DNA of 64,000 nt, taken from Neotabrizicola shimadae. Lineage in GTDB: Bacteria; Pseudomonadota; Alphaproteobacteria; Rhodobacterales; Rhodobacteraceae. This document shows positions 53,480 to 61,892 of the stretch, piece by piece; within the stretch, counting starts at the first letter, position 1, and each line of letters begins with the position of its first letter. The notes beneath the pieces are model-generated. The model had not been told where the DNA came from and did not search any database. It was given only the letters and a program-made list of their open reading frames with translations. The stretch spans positions 1 to 64,000 of the forward strand of contig NZ_CP069371.1 in NCBI RefSeq assembly GCF_019623905.1, written 5' to 3'. Position numbers and translations under genes: made by a program.

Positions 53480-55297
53480 GTGACCTCCCTCAAGTCCTTT
53501 CTGCCCATCCTCGGATGGGCCCCGGCCTATACGAAAACCGAAGCGCAAAGCGATCTGGTCGCCGCCGTGATCGTGACGATCATGCTGGTACCGCAAAGCC
53601 TGGCCTATGCGATGCTTGCAGGCCTGCCGCCGCAGGTGGGGCTTTATGCTTCGATCCTGCCGCTGATTGCCTATGCCATCTTTGGCACCAGTCGGGCGCT
53701 GGCAGTGGGGCCGGTCGCCGTGGTGTCCTTGATGACGGCCGCAGCGGTGGGGCAAGTGGCAGCACCCGGGAGTGCCGAATACCTGACCGCCGCGATCACG
53801 CTGGCCTTCCTGTCGGGCCTCGTTCTGGTCGCGATGTCGGTCCTGCGGCTGGGGTTCATGGCCAATTTCCTGAGCCATCCAGTGATCTCGGGCTTCATCA
53901 CCGCCTCGGGAATCCTGATCGCCACCAGCCAGCTGAAACACGTCCTCGGGATCAAGGCGGACGGTGATACCTTGCCGCATTTGTTGACCGGCATTTTCAA
54001 CGGGATTGGCGGGATCAATCCCTATACGGTGGTGATCGGCGTCGCTGCGACCGCCTTCCTGTTCTGGACCCGCAAACAGTTGAAACCCCTGCTTCTGGCG
54101 CGCGGCTTGCGGCCCCGAGTCGCTGACCTGATCGCCAAAGCAGGCCCGGTGGCCGCAATCGTGCTGTCGATCCTGGCCGTGGTGGGCTTTGGGCTGGTGG
54201 ACAAGGGCGTGAAGATCGTCGGCGAGATCCCCGCAGGCCTGCCGCCCTTTGCGCTCCCGTCCTTCGATCTGGGTCTGTGGCAGAAACTGCTTCTGCCTGC
54301 CGTGCTGATCAGCCTTGTGGGCTTCGTCGAATCCGTCTCCGTGGCGCAAACGCTGGCGGCCAAGCGGCGGCAACGGATCGTGCCCAATCAGGAACTGACC
54401 GCGCTTGGTGCCTCCAACGTCGCCTCGGCCCTGTCGGGCGGCTATCCGGTGACGGGCGGCTTTGCCCGGTCGGTGGTGAACTTTGACGCAGGGGCCGAAA
54501 CGCCGCTGGCGGGGGCCTTCACCGCCGCTGGCATCCTTGCCGCCACGGTCTTTCTGACCCCCCTATTCCGGTTCCTGCCCCAAGCGGTGCTGGCCGCCAC
54601 GATCATCGTGGCCGTTCTGTCCCTGGTCGATATCGCCGCTATCCGCCGCACCTGGGCCTATTCCAAGGCCGACTTCGCCGCCATGGCCGTCACCATTCTC
54701 ACCGTGCTGCTGGTGGGCGTCGAGGCGGGGATCACAGCTGGCGTTTCCCTCTCGCTGCTGCTGTTCCTCTGGCGCACCTCGCGTCCGCATATGGCCATCG
54801 TGGGTCAGGTGCCGGGGACCGAGCATTTCCGCAACGTCGACCGTCATGACGTGATCACCGATCCTGCGATCCTGTCGATCCGCGTGGACGAAAGCCTGTA
54901 CTTCGCCAATGCCCGCGCCTTGGAGGATGCGATCTACGACCGTATCGCCGACAACTCCGCGCTCAAGAACGTCATCCTCATGTGCCCCGCCGTAAACGCC
55001 ATCGACGCGAGCGCTCTGGAAAGCCTCGAGGCCATCGCCCACCGCCTCGGCTCCGCCGGGATCGGGTTCCACCTGTCCGAAGTCAAAGGCCCGGTGATGG
55101 ACGCGCTGAAACGGTCGGATTTCATGGACCATTTCAAGGGCCATATCTTCCTGTCGCAGTTTGAGGCCGTTAGCACTCTGTCCAAAGAAACCCAGCCAAT
55201 TGCGACTTCCCCTGCACCCTCGAGCCCAGTGCGGGATGCCACCAGCCCCGGCCAACTTTCGCTGGTGCCAACGACCGAGGGGCGTTCAGTGGTGTGA
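53480..55297 (+). CDS. SulP-family anion transporter with STAS domain
   Basis: This 605-residue protein has a membrane domain of ten or more segments with the sulfate transporter signature (LVPQSLAYAMLAGLPPQVGLY) and a C-terminal cytoplasmic STAS domain (about 460-560; VNAIDASALESLEAIAHRL). It starts at GTG 53480, 19 bases after sqr. It may import or export sulfate or sulfite, the end products of the sulfide pathway. Bicarbonate is an alternative substrate for this family. Confidence 0.9.
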   Translation: MTSLKSFLPILGWAPAYTKTEAQSDLVAAVIVTIMLVPQSLAYAMLAGLPPQVGLYASILPLIAYAIFGTSRALAVGPVAVVSLMTAAAVGQVAAPGSAEYLTAAITLAFLSGLVLVAMSVLRLGFMANFLSHPVISGFITASGILIATSQLKHVLGIKADGDTLPHLLTGIFNGIGGINPYTVVIGVAATAFLFWTRKQLKPLLLARGLRPRVADLIAKAGPVAAIVLSILAVVGFGLVDKGVKIVGEIPAGLPPFALPSFDLGLWQKLLLPAVLISLVGFVESVSVAQTLAAKRRQRIVPNQELTALGASNVASALSGGYPVTGGFARSVVNFDAGAETPLAGAFTAAGILAATVFLTPLFRFLPQAVLAATIIVAVLSLVDIAAIRRTWAYSKADFAAMAVTILTVLLVGVEAGITAGVSLSLLLFLWRTSRPHMAIVGQVPGTEHFRNVDRHDVITDPAILSIRVDESLYFANARALEDAIYDRIADNSALKNVILMCPAVNAIDASALESLEAIAHRLGSAGIGFHLSEVKGPVMDALKRSDFMDHFKGHIFLSQFEAVSTLSKETQPIATSPAPSSPVRDATSPGQLSLVPTTEGRSVV

Positions 55298-55370
55298 GCG
55301 ACACAGAATGGCCGTTGGAAGTTTGAAAAACTGACCTTCGCAAATGCTTCGCAGGAATGGGGCACTGAAC

Positions 55371-55967
55371 ATGTGGAACGAGCGCTACAACACCCCCGGC
55401 TATCTCTTCGGCACTGAGCCGGCTGCCTTCCTGCGCCGTGAAGCCTATCGACTTGCCGCAGGTCAGACGGCCCTGTGTGTCGCGGATGGGGAGGGACGCA
55501 ACTCGGTCTTTCTCGCCGCGCAAGGGTTGGCGGTGACAGCGATGGATGCCTCGGATGTCGCCGTGGGGAAGGCACGTGTGCTTGCTAAATCACGCGCTGC
55601 AACTGTGGATTTCCATGTGGCCGATATCGCCAGCTGGGACTGGGGCGCGGGCGCATACGATGTCGTGGCGGCCATTTTCATCCAGTTTGCGGGCCCCGCC
55701 TTGCGCGATAAGATCTTTGCGGGAATGATCCGTGCCCTTGCCCCCGGAGGATTGCTGCTGCTGCACGGCTATACTCCGGCGCAACTTGCCCATAACACGG
55801 GCGGTCCGCGCATTCTCGAAAACCTCTACACTGCCGATTTACTGGCCGACCGTTTCAACGGTCTAGAGATCCTCCACCTTGCGGAATATGAGTCCGAGCT
55901 CTCTGAAGGCAGCAGGCATGTCGGGAAATCTGCCCTGATCGACTTCGTGGCCCGCAAGCCACTGTGA
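55371..55967 (+). CDS. Class I SAM-dependent methyltransferase (TehB-like)
   Basis: This 198-residue protein starts MWNERYNTPGYLFGTEPAAFLR, with SAM motif I in LCVADGEGRNSVFLAAQG and motif II near DFHVADIASWDW. Related proteins detoxify tellurite or thiol compounds or have unknown targets. An in-frame ATG nine codons upstream is less likely because the conserved start is at 55371. It follows the sulfur operon after 73 bases. Confidence 0.8.
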   Translation: MWNERYNTPGYLFGTEPAAFLRREAYRLAAGQTALCVADGEGRNSVFLAAQGLAVTAMDASDVAVGKARVLAKSRAATVDFHVADIASWDWGAGAYDVVAAIFIQFAGPALRDKIFAGMIRALAPGGLLLLHGYTPAQLAHNTGGPRILENLYTADLLADRFNGLEILHLAEYESELSEGSRHVGKSALIDFVARKPL

Positions 55968-56023
55968 TCAAGCCGACCCTCCAGACCCCTGAACGTCCGC
56001 ACAATCGAAATACGAGGAACCGA

Positions 56024-56371
56024 ATGGCATACACTCAGAAATTTCAGGCACTTGCCGATGCAGCGCAAAGCCGTGTCGCTGGTGTGGCGCCCGAAGAGGT
56101 CGACGGGCTTTTGAAAGCGGGAGCTGTCGTCCTCGATATCCGCGACAAGGAAGAGCATGACGCCGGGCATATTCCCGGGTCTTTGCACATAAGTCGTGGC
56201 AAGCTGGAAATGAACGTGGAGGCCGCCCTGCCCGATCTCGACCAGACAATCCTTTGCTACTGCAACGCGTTCAATCGCGGCGCGTTGTCAGCCGCCACTT
56301 TGCAGGACATGGGCTACAAGAACGCCCGATTCATTGCTGGCGGGCTAAACGCCTATCGCAAGTTGCCCTAG
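56024..56371 (+). CDS. Single-domain rhodanese sulfurtransferase
   Basis: This 115-residue protein has the rhodanese fold VDGLLKAGAVVLDIRDKEEHDAGHIPGSLHI with the active-site loop LCYCNAFNRG (Cys of the CxxxxR loop) and GLNAYRKL at the end. It would move sulfane sulfur from persulfide or thiosulfate to thiols. GAGGAA precedes the ATG at 56024. It ends the sulfur-related block. Confidence 0.9.
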   Translation: MAYTQKFQALADAAQSRVAGVAPEEVDGLLKAGAVVLDIRDKEEHDAGHIPGSLHISRGKLEMNVEAALPDLDQTILCYCNAFNRGALSAATLQDMGYKNARFIAGGLNAYRKLP

Positions 56372-56497
56372 CCGCTACGGACAGCGGGCAGAACAGTTTT
56401 CCCGGCGTCAGGATTACTTCGGGACTCGGTGCGTCATTCCATTCAGACGCAACGGAAACTACCAGATCCCGCAAACAACAGTGACCAATAGCTGTCT

Positions 56498-57571
56498 TCA
56501 CGATCTGGTCGCTGCGCGCCACATCCGAAACCTTCCCTGCCCTGTCACCTCTCGGATCAAACCTCTTGTTTCCATCCAGGTGAGGTTACGCTGAACGGCG
56601 GCACGGCTGGCTCCGGTAAGGGCTTCAGCCATCCCGGCGGAAATGAGAGGCCATTCGGTCAGCACGGCGCGCAACGCCGGTGGCGTCTTTCCTGAGAGTG
56701 CCAACATCTCGGTTTCTACCCTGGCTGACCATGCCTCGATATCGTCGAGGTGCCGCATGGCAGTCAGACTGGCCTTCTCCATCCCTGAGAGCCAACGCGC
56801 CAGACGGTCAGCGGGTGGGCCGCCAGCGCGCAACCCCTCTGCCCCGCCAATAGCCAGAGGTGCAAAGATCGCCCCCTTGCCCTCGCTGACCGCGATCCGT
56901 GCGGCTGTGACCGCCGCTTCCATCAGGTCGCCATGCTGCCCGAGGCCCGCGAGGCTCCAGAGGTGAAAGCCCATGCAGGCGCGGGTGATTGGGTGTAGAT
57001 CGGCGGCTTGTGCCATCAGACCGGTCCAGCCGGCTGCACGATCCGCAAAAGGTTCGGCCTCAACGCCCAAGTTCTCGGGGTCGCGCCGGTCGAGGAAGGC
57101 AGAGAGGTCCACCTCTGGACCCGGGCCGCCGCTCAGGCGGCGCACTGCCCATACGACACGCGCCAGCGCCGCTGTGTCGTCCTGCACGCCTGATAAGCGC
57201 ATTGAGATCCAAAGCGCCAGCCGATCCGGACCGAGGCGATCACCCATGAACCAGCTGAGGTCGGCTCCCTCGATCAGGGCGAGCCTGTGCCGCCAGCCTT
57301 CCGGGCCGCGCTTCAACCGGTCGTCAAGCGCGCCGAGACGGCCAGCAACACGGGCAAGACGCGCGGCAAGGCCCGCTTCGGCCTTCCGCCAGTCGTCGAG
57401 AGCCGCGGTCTCGGGGGGTTCCGCCCTTGGCCCGGGCGGCAAATCGTCCGGCTCTTCTTCTGTCGGACCGGGCAGAAACCACAGATCTTCGTCGGACACC
57501 TTGTCGACCTCCTCGACGTCGACGAGAGGATCATCAAGAAAATCATATTCAGCGAATGCTTGTGGCTTCAT
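56498..57571 (-). CDS. Winged-helix DNA-binding protein, plasmid-type regulator
   Basis: This 357-residue protein has an acidic N-terminus, a central helical region (DDWRKAEAGLAARLARVAGR, LIEGADLSWFMGDRLGPDRLALW) and a C-terminal winged helix (MAEALTGASRAAVQRNLTWMETRGLIREVTGQGRFRMW). The layout recalls the RHE_PE00001/DUF1612-like proteins found on rhizobial and rhodobacterial plasmids, but I am not certain. The ATG at 57571 lies directly after an eight-base inverted repeat and has no clear ribosome site. A decayed copy of its 3' end is at 43957-44204. Confidence 0.7.
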   Translation of the reverse strand: MKPQAFAEYDFLDDPLVDVEEVDKVSDEDLWFLPGPTEEEPDDLPPGPRAEPPETAALDDWRKAEAGLAARLARVAGRLGALDDRLKRGPEGWRHRLALIEGADLSWFMGDRLGPDRLALWISMRLSGVQDDTAALARVVWAVRRLSGGPGPEVDLSAFLDRRDPENLGVEAEPFADRAAGWTGLMAQAADLHPITRACMGFHLWSLAGLGQHGDLMEAAVTAARIAVSEGKGAIFAPLAIGGAEGLRAGGPPADRLARWLSGMEKASLTAMRHLDDIEAWSARVETEMLALSGKTPPALRAVLTEWPLISAGMAEALTGASRAAVQRNLTWMETRGLIREVTGQGRFRMWRAATRS

Positions 57572-57574
57572 ATG

Positions 57575-57596
57575 TGCAAAATACAATCATTTTGCA
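57575..57596 (-). promoter_or_regulatory. Perfect palindromic operator at the winged-helix gene start
   Basis: TGCAAAAT (57575-57582) and ATTTTGCA (57589-57596) are perfect inverted repeats with a six-base spacer, three bases upstream of the ATG. The position suggests that the encoded winged-helix protein represses itself. Confidence 0.65.
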
Positions 57597-57749
57597 TCTT
57601 ACCCAAGGGTTTTTTCGGGATGTGCTGAGACACTGTATATAGCACGCGCGCGCGATGGACTGCGGGGACTCTCCGATTGCGCTCAGCCAGTGGAAATCAA
57701 GGCGATATTGATGAACTGTGCTACCGAGAGTGCCGTTGCATTCGTCTAC

Positions 57750-57761
57750 AAACGGTCGTTT
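57750..57761. repeat. Short inverted repeat upstream of the serine recombinase
   Basis: AAACG-GT-CGTTT forms a small dyad 37 bases before the recombinase gene, in a 226-base gap that otherwise shows no gene. Serine resolvases usually act at res sites beside their own gene, so this gap is the candidate site. Full res subsites could not be recognised. Confidence 0.35.
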
Positions 57762-57797
57762 ATTGCTGATATATGAAACTGCAAATGGCCTGATTTT

Positions 57798-58682
57798 ATG
57801 CCCCTGATCGGCTACGCGCGCGTCTCGACCGAGGATCAGACCCCCCTGCCCCAGTCGCAGGCCCTGAAATCCGCGGGCTGCGTCGAGATCCACGAGGAGC
57901 AGGCCTCGGGCGGCAATCGTGCGCGACCGGTGCTTGCGCGGGTGTTGGAACGCATCGGCAAGGGCGACACGCTGGTCGTCGTGCGGATCGACCGTCTCGC
58001 GCGATCCCTCTCGCATCTGCTGGAGGTGATCGAGCGGCTGGAAGCCAAGGGCGCCTTCTTCCGCTCGCTCATGGACCCGATCGACACGTCCTCCCCGCAG
58101 GGCAAATTCACTCTCCAGGTCCTGGGCGCCGCCGCTGAGTTCGAGCGCGCCCTGATCCGCGAACGCACCAAGGCCGGACTGGCCAGCGCACGGACCAAAG
58201 GCAGGGTCGGCGGTAACCCGGGCCTGCGCGCCCGTGATCCGGCGGCGCTGCGCAAGGTCCGGCTGGCGCGGCAGGACGGCTACATGGAACGCCTGAACGA
58301 GACGGCGCAGGACTGGGTGCCCCATGTGCGACGCCTGCGGCCCGACATGGCCTGGGAAGACGTGCTGCGCATCGTCAACGGCCCCCTGCCCCGCGAGCGC
58401 CAATGGACGCAAAGCCGCCTTTTGCGCGCAGTCAACGCCTATGTGCGGGACGGCTTCCTACCGCCCACAGTACTGGACCGCGCCGGCCGCCGCGAGACCG
58501 ACGACCGCCTGCCCGCCATCGTCGCCGCCATCAAGGGCGCGGACCCCGACATCACACTTCAGGCGATCTGCACTCGACTGGAAGCGATGCGCGAGCGTAC
58601 GCCCCGCGGGCGGACAAGCTGGCAACCCTCCTCGGTGAAGATGCTGCTGGAAAGGGCTGAGAGGCTGGGGCTGCTTGCGTAG
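57798..58682 (+). CDS. Serine recombinase (resolvase/invertase family)
   Basis: This 294-residue protein has a catalytic N-terminal domain starting LIGYARVSTEDQ with nucleophile Ser10, an Arg-rich active site (VVVRIDRLARSLSHL) and AAEFERALIRERTKAGLA. The C-terminal part is longer than in Tn3 resolvase (about 185 residues) and holds two HTH-like segments. On a repABC plasmid it may resolve plasmid multimers. It could also be the remnant of a transposon or an invertase; no transposase is adjacent. Confidence 0.88.
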   Translation: MPLIGYARVSTEDQTPLPQSQALKSAGCVEIHEEQASGGNRARPVLARVLERIGKGDTLVVVRIDRLARSLSHLLEVIERLEAKGAFFRSLMDPIDTSSPQGKFTLQVLGAAAEFERALIRERTKAGLASARTKGRVGGNPGLRARDPAALRKVRLARQDGYMERLNETAQDWVPHVRRLRPDMAWEDVLRIVNGPLPRERQWTQSRLLRAVNAYVRDGFLPPTVLDRAGRRETDDRLPAIVAAIKGADPDITLQAICTRLEAMRERTPRGRTSWQPSSVKMLLERAERLGLLA

Positions 58683-58760
58683 TCGAGATACCTTGCAAAT
58701 TCTCCACGACATGGAAGGATTACAAGGCTTTGGCCAGCGCCATGCTCAGAAACTCTCTGC

Positions 58761-59156
58761 TCACGCAAAGGGGTTGATGATGCGAAGCTGGCCTTCGACC
58801 AGCAGGCCATCTTGCATGTCCTCGCTCCACAGCGTGGTGCAGCCCGCAACCAAAGCGCTGGCCACGATCATCGCGTCGTAGATCGAGAAGCCGTAGCGTT
58901 CCGCCAAGGCACGGCCGACGTCATGGGTCTGGAGGGTCAGGTCTTCGACGGGGCACAAAGCACGCACTCCTTCGAGAAACGCCCCTGCTTCTTCCCAGCT
59001 TAGGCCAGCCTTGCGGCGACAGTTCACCAGCGTCTCGTTTAGGACCTGAACGCTGATCCGGGGCCCCTGCCCCAGGATAATCTCGGCGCGATCGGCCTTT
59101 GGGCCATCGTCGAGCAGGTAAAGAACGACATTCGTGTCCGCGAACTCAGCGCTCAT
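58761..59156 (-). CDS. vapC: PIN-domain toxin (VapC-type)
   Basis: This 131-residue protein starts MSAEFADTNVVLYLLDD with the first acidic residue of the PIN site, then ETLVNCRRK, and ends with YDAMIVASALVAGCTTLWSEDMQDG carrying the other acidic residues. PIN toxins are Mg-dependent RNases, usually cutting tRNA. It overlaps the antitoxin gene; an in-frame ATG at 59165 is an alternative start. The pair probably stabilises the plasmid. Confidence 0.87.
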   Translation of the reverse strand: MSAEFADTNVVLYLLDDGPKADRAEIILGQGPRISVQVLNETLVNCRRKAGLSWEEAGAFLEGVRALCPVEDLTLQTHDVGRALAERYGFSIYDAMIVASALVAGCTTLWSEDMQDGLLVEGQLRIINPFA

Positions 59157-59373
59157 GCGCGTCATCTCGGCTCAGGCGCTCTGCAGCGGGCAGCTTGCCC
59201 CGGAAGCGGCGCAGACCCGTAAGCACCTCATCCGCGCGCGCCAGACGACGAACTCTGACCTGGCCGTCGTCCTTGACCAGATCGATCTGATCGCCTTCCT
59301 TGAGGCCAAGTTCCCGGACAAGCTCCGCGGGCAAGCGGACAGCGAGCGAGTTGCCCCATTTCGCGACCTGCAT
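59146..59373 (-). CDS. vapB: AbrB/MazE-type antitoxin (VapB-type)
   Basis: This 75-residue protein has an N-terminal swapped-hairpin AbrB domain (AKWGNSLAVRLPAELVRELGLKEGDQIDL) and a C-terminal tail that should bind the toxin. GGAGG lies seven bases before the ATG at 59373. It should neutralise the PIN toxin and repress its own promoter. Confidence 0.87.
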   Translation of the reverse strand: MQVAKWGNSLAVRLPAELVRELGLKEGDQIDLVKDDGQVRVRRLARADEVLTGLRRFRGKLPAAERLSRDDAHER

Positions 59374-59390
59374 TTTGGCCTCCTGCGTGG

Positions 59391-59412
59391 ATATACGATC
59401 AGTAATGTATAT
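59391..59412 (-). promoter_or_regulatory. Operator of the vapBC-type pair
   Basis: ATATAC (59391-59396) and GTATAT (59407-59412) form an inverted repeat with a ten-base spacer, 18 bases before the antitoxin start. On the - strand the repeat also provides TATACAT, a likely -10 box, with TTGCCT upstream as -35. This fits antitoxin autorepression. Confidence 0.6.
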
Positions 59413-59582
59413 CACACTAGCTACATAGGCAAGCCTGTCCGCGAGCTTGGGCTACTCTTGTGCGTCACGCAGTGGCTGACACCAGATTTAGAAAGTGCTT
59501 GCGCGAATCTGATCGGTCAGGCAATAGTCTCGAAAAATAACGCGCGGTCACATAAAAATCGCGCCCACGGATCGAGCGGGGC

Positions 59583-60776
59583 ATGACCGAGATAGACAAA
59601 GACCTGGACGCCGCCATTGGCCACTACGCCGAACTCTTGGCTTCGAACCTGCATGCACAACGTGCAGCGCACTTCCCACCCGATGCGAAGAAGGTGATGC
59701 GCAGCTTGACGAGCGGTGAGGCGGCCGAGTTGCTCGGTGTCGATCATACCTACCTTCGCAAACTTCATCGGGAAGGCAAGATCACCGACGTTGAGACGAC
59801 GGCCGGTAGCCATCGCCGCTACACTCTCGACGATGTCTGGGAGATAAGACAAAGCCTTGAGGCCAACGCCAAGAAGCCGGGAACGTACGTGCCGGGCCGT
59901 CGTAAGGGCGACGAGCTGCAAGTCATTTCCGTTGTGAATTTCAAGGGTGGAAGCGGCAAGACCACCACATCAGCGCACCTTGCGCAGAGACTCGCGTTCA
60001 AGGGTTATCGTGTGCTGGCCATTGATCTGGATCCGCAGGCGTCGTTGTCCGCCTTGCATGGGATCCAGCCTGAACTGGACCTCATGGAAGGCGGGACGCT
60101 GTACGACGCAGTCCGGTATGACGACCCTGTTCCGGTTTCCGAGGTCATCAGGAAGACCTACATCCGTGGCCTGGATCTCATTCCGGGCAATCTCGAGCTC
60201 ATGGAGTTCGAGCACGAGACCCCGGCCGCGATCCAGCGTGGCGGCGCCCGCGCTTTCTTCGCGAGAGTCCGAGACGCCCTCGACAGCGTCGAAAGTGACT
60301 ACGATGTCGTCGTGATCGACTGCCCTCCGCAACTGGGCTTCCTGACCATGTCTGCCCTTTCCGCGTCCTCGGGCGTCCTGGTGACGGTCCATCCACAGAT
60401 GCTCGACCTCATGTCGATGTCGCAGTTCCTGCGGATGACGGCAGACCTGTTGGGTGTGATCCGCGATGCAGGCGCCAACCTGCGTTTCGATTGGCTGCGG
60501 TTCTTGCCGACCCGCTACAAGGTGGGCGACGCCCCACAGACCGAGGTGATCGCCTTCATCCGCGGGCTCTTCGGGCGTTCGGTGCTGACCAACCACATGG
60601 TCGAGTCGACGGCGATATCGGATGCCGGGCTGACCAAGCAGACCTTGTATGAGGCGGACAAGAAGGACTTCACGCGCCAGACCTTCGACCGCGCCATCGA
60701 GTCCATGAATGCCGTCAACGACGAGATCGCCGGGATCATCCAGAGCACGTGGGGACGCAATGGCAAGAAAGCCTAA
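59583..60776 (+). CDS. repA: RepA, ParA-type plasmid partition ATPase
   Basis: This 397-residue protein has an N-terminal helix-turn-helix (LTSGEAAELLGVDHTYLRKLH) and a ParA ATPase domain with deviant Walker A KGGSGKTTT, Walker A' VLAIDLDPQASLS and Walker B VVVIDCPPQLG. RepA segregates the plasmid with RepB and represses the repABC operon. repB starts 17 bases before its end. The 137-base region upstream holds the likely operon promoter, which I could not define surely. Confidence 0.95.
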   Translation: MTEIDKDLDAAIGHYAELLASNLHAQRAAHFPPDAKKVMRSLTSGEAAELLGVDHTYLRKLHREGKITDVETTAGSHRRYTLDDVWEIRQSLEANAKKPGTYVPGRRKGDELQVISVVNFKGGSGKTTTSAHLAQRLAFKGYRVLAIDLDPQASLSALHGIQPELDLMEGGTLYDAVRYDDPVPVSEVIRKTYIRGLDLIPGNLELMEFEHETPAAIQRGGARAFFARVRDALDSVESDYDVVVIDCPPQLGFLTMSALSASSGVLVTVHPQMLDLMSMSQFLRMTADLLGVIRDAGANLRFDWLRFLPTRYKVGDAPQTEVIAFIRGLFGRSVLTNHMVESTAISDAGLTKQTLYEADKKDFTRQTFDRAIESMNAVNDEIAGIIQSTWGRNGKKA

Positions 60777-61692
60777 ACTGGGACTGCCCTTGCAGACCTT
60801 GCGCAATGCCCCCGACGCTCTTGAGGGGCGCAGGCTGCGGGGCGGCGTATTCGAGATCGAGCCTGACCATATCGAGACCGTGGGCAGGCTGGATGACCGT
60901 CTTCAAATCGAGATTGCGGGGCTGAAGGCATCGATCTCTAGAAGTGGCCAACGGGTGCCGATCCTCGTGCGACCTCTCGAAGGGGATCGCTACAGCCTGA
61001 TCTACGGGCGGCGTCGGCTTGAAGCCTGCCGGGATCTCGGGATCAAGGTCCGTGCGATCGTCACCGAAATGGACGGGGATCAGGCGCTTCGGGATCAGCT
61101 GCTCGAGAACCAAGAACGCCGCGACCTGAGCTTCATCGAACGTGCCTTGGTGGCGGCAGCCTTGCTCAATGGCGATCACCTGGGAGAGGCGGAACGCACC
61201 AACAAGGGCGTGGCTGAGGTTCTAGGTCTTACCGAAGCTGGTGTGTCGCAGCTGTTAAGCGTCGTTCGCGCGGTTGGCGAGAGCCTCGTCCTAGCGATAG
61301 GTGCTGCGCCAGGTATCGGCCGGCCTCGTTGGGAGGAACTCAAGAAGTCACTGGGCGATGCATCTGTGGACCGTGAGAACCTCGCTGCAGTAGCGGCAGA
61401 GACCAGGTCCTCTCACTCCGGTGGACCTGACGAAAAGTCGGACGCCGCGTTCCTGGCCGTCCTCGCCGCAGTGGTGCAGGCAGAGCGGCCGACCCGCCCA
61501 TCAAGCCCCCGAGGGGCACCTAGTGTGGCCATTCCGGGTGTCGGGGCTGCAACCATCGCGACAGGGCGCCGCGGCCGACAGTTCAAGCTCGAGCTGAAGG
61601 CCGAGGACAGAGATTTTGTCAGCTGGCTTGAGGGCAAGGCCCCGCAGCTGATCGCCGAGCTTCACGAGCGCTGGAAGCGCAAGGAAGACTGA
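60760..61692 (+). CDS. repB: RepB, ParB-type centromere-binding protein
   Basis: This 310-residue protein starts MARKPKLGLPLQ and has a ParB nuclease-like domain with GQRVPILVRPL, YSLIYGRRRLEAC and LLENQERRDLSFIERA, followed by the HTH GVAEVLGLTEAGVSQLLSVV. It binds par sites, two of which lie just after repC. The ATG at 60760 overlaps repA by 17 bases; an in-frame ATG upstream lies deeper in repA. Confidence 0.94.
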   Translation: MARKPKLGLPLQTLRNAPDALEGRRLRGGVFEIEPDHIETVGRLDDRLQIEIAGLKASISRSGQRVPILVRPLEGDRYSLIYGRRRLEACRDLGIKVRAIVTEMDGDQALRDQLLENQERRDLSFIERALVAAALLNGDHLGEAERTNKGVAEVLGLTEAGVSQLLSVVRAVGESLVLAIGAAPGIGRPRWEELKKSLGDASVDRENLAAVAAETRSSHSGGPDEKSDAAFLAVLAAVVQAERPTRPSSPRGAPSVAIPGVGAATIATGRRGRQFKLELKAEDRDFVSWLEGKAPQLIAELHERWKRKED

Positions 61693-61730
61693 GGAAGAGC
61701 AACAACCAAAAAGGAGGCACGAGACAGGCA

Positions 61731-61769
61731 GAAAAGAAAAAGGCCCCGAGAAGCAAGCTTCACGAGACC
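61731..61769 (-). terminator. Rho-independent terminator of the antisense RNA
   Basis: Read on the - strand, GGTCTCGTGAAGC pairs with GCTTCTCGGGGCC (one mismatch, two G-U) around a TT loop and is followed by TTTTTCTTTT. This is a strong intrinsic terminator in the orientation expected for the ctRNA. In the repBC mRNA the complementary hairpin could act as the attenuator. Confidence 0.85.
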
Positions 61770-61821
61770 TTTCTTAGGTTTCGCACGGGACCAGCCCGCT
61801 ACAAAACTCAGTTTTCGCACC
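61733..61821 (-). ncRNA. Counter-transcribed RNA of the repB-repC gap (incA-type)
   Basis: On the - strand a promoter-like pair TTGCGG (61854-61849) and CTACAT (61832-61827) with a 16-base spacer lies in the repB-repC gap. It would start an RNA near 61820. The RNA ends in a stem of 13 positions (61742-61769, one mismatch, TT loop) followed by a T-rich tract. All repABC plasmids studied carry such an antisense RNA, which blocks repC expression and sets incompatibility. Exact ends are inferred. Confidence 0.75.
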
Positions 61822-61892
61822 TCTGAATGTAGCGATCTGGCCCCTTTCCCGCAAGCGCAAAGCGATTCGCGGGCCAGGGAAATTTTGCCTTC

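Noticed and set aside
61248..61260. A third par site inside repB (GCAGCTGTTAAGC).
   Set aside because: The left arm breaks the palindrome and it lies in coding sequence; it may be chance. It is mentioned only as a partial match.
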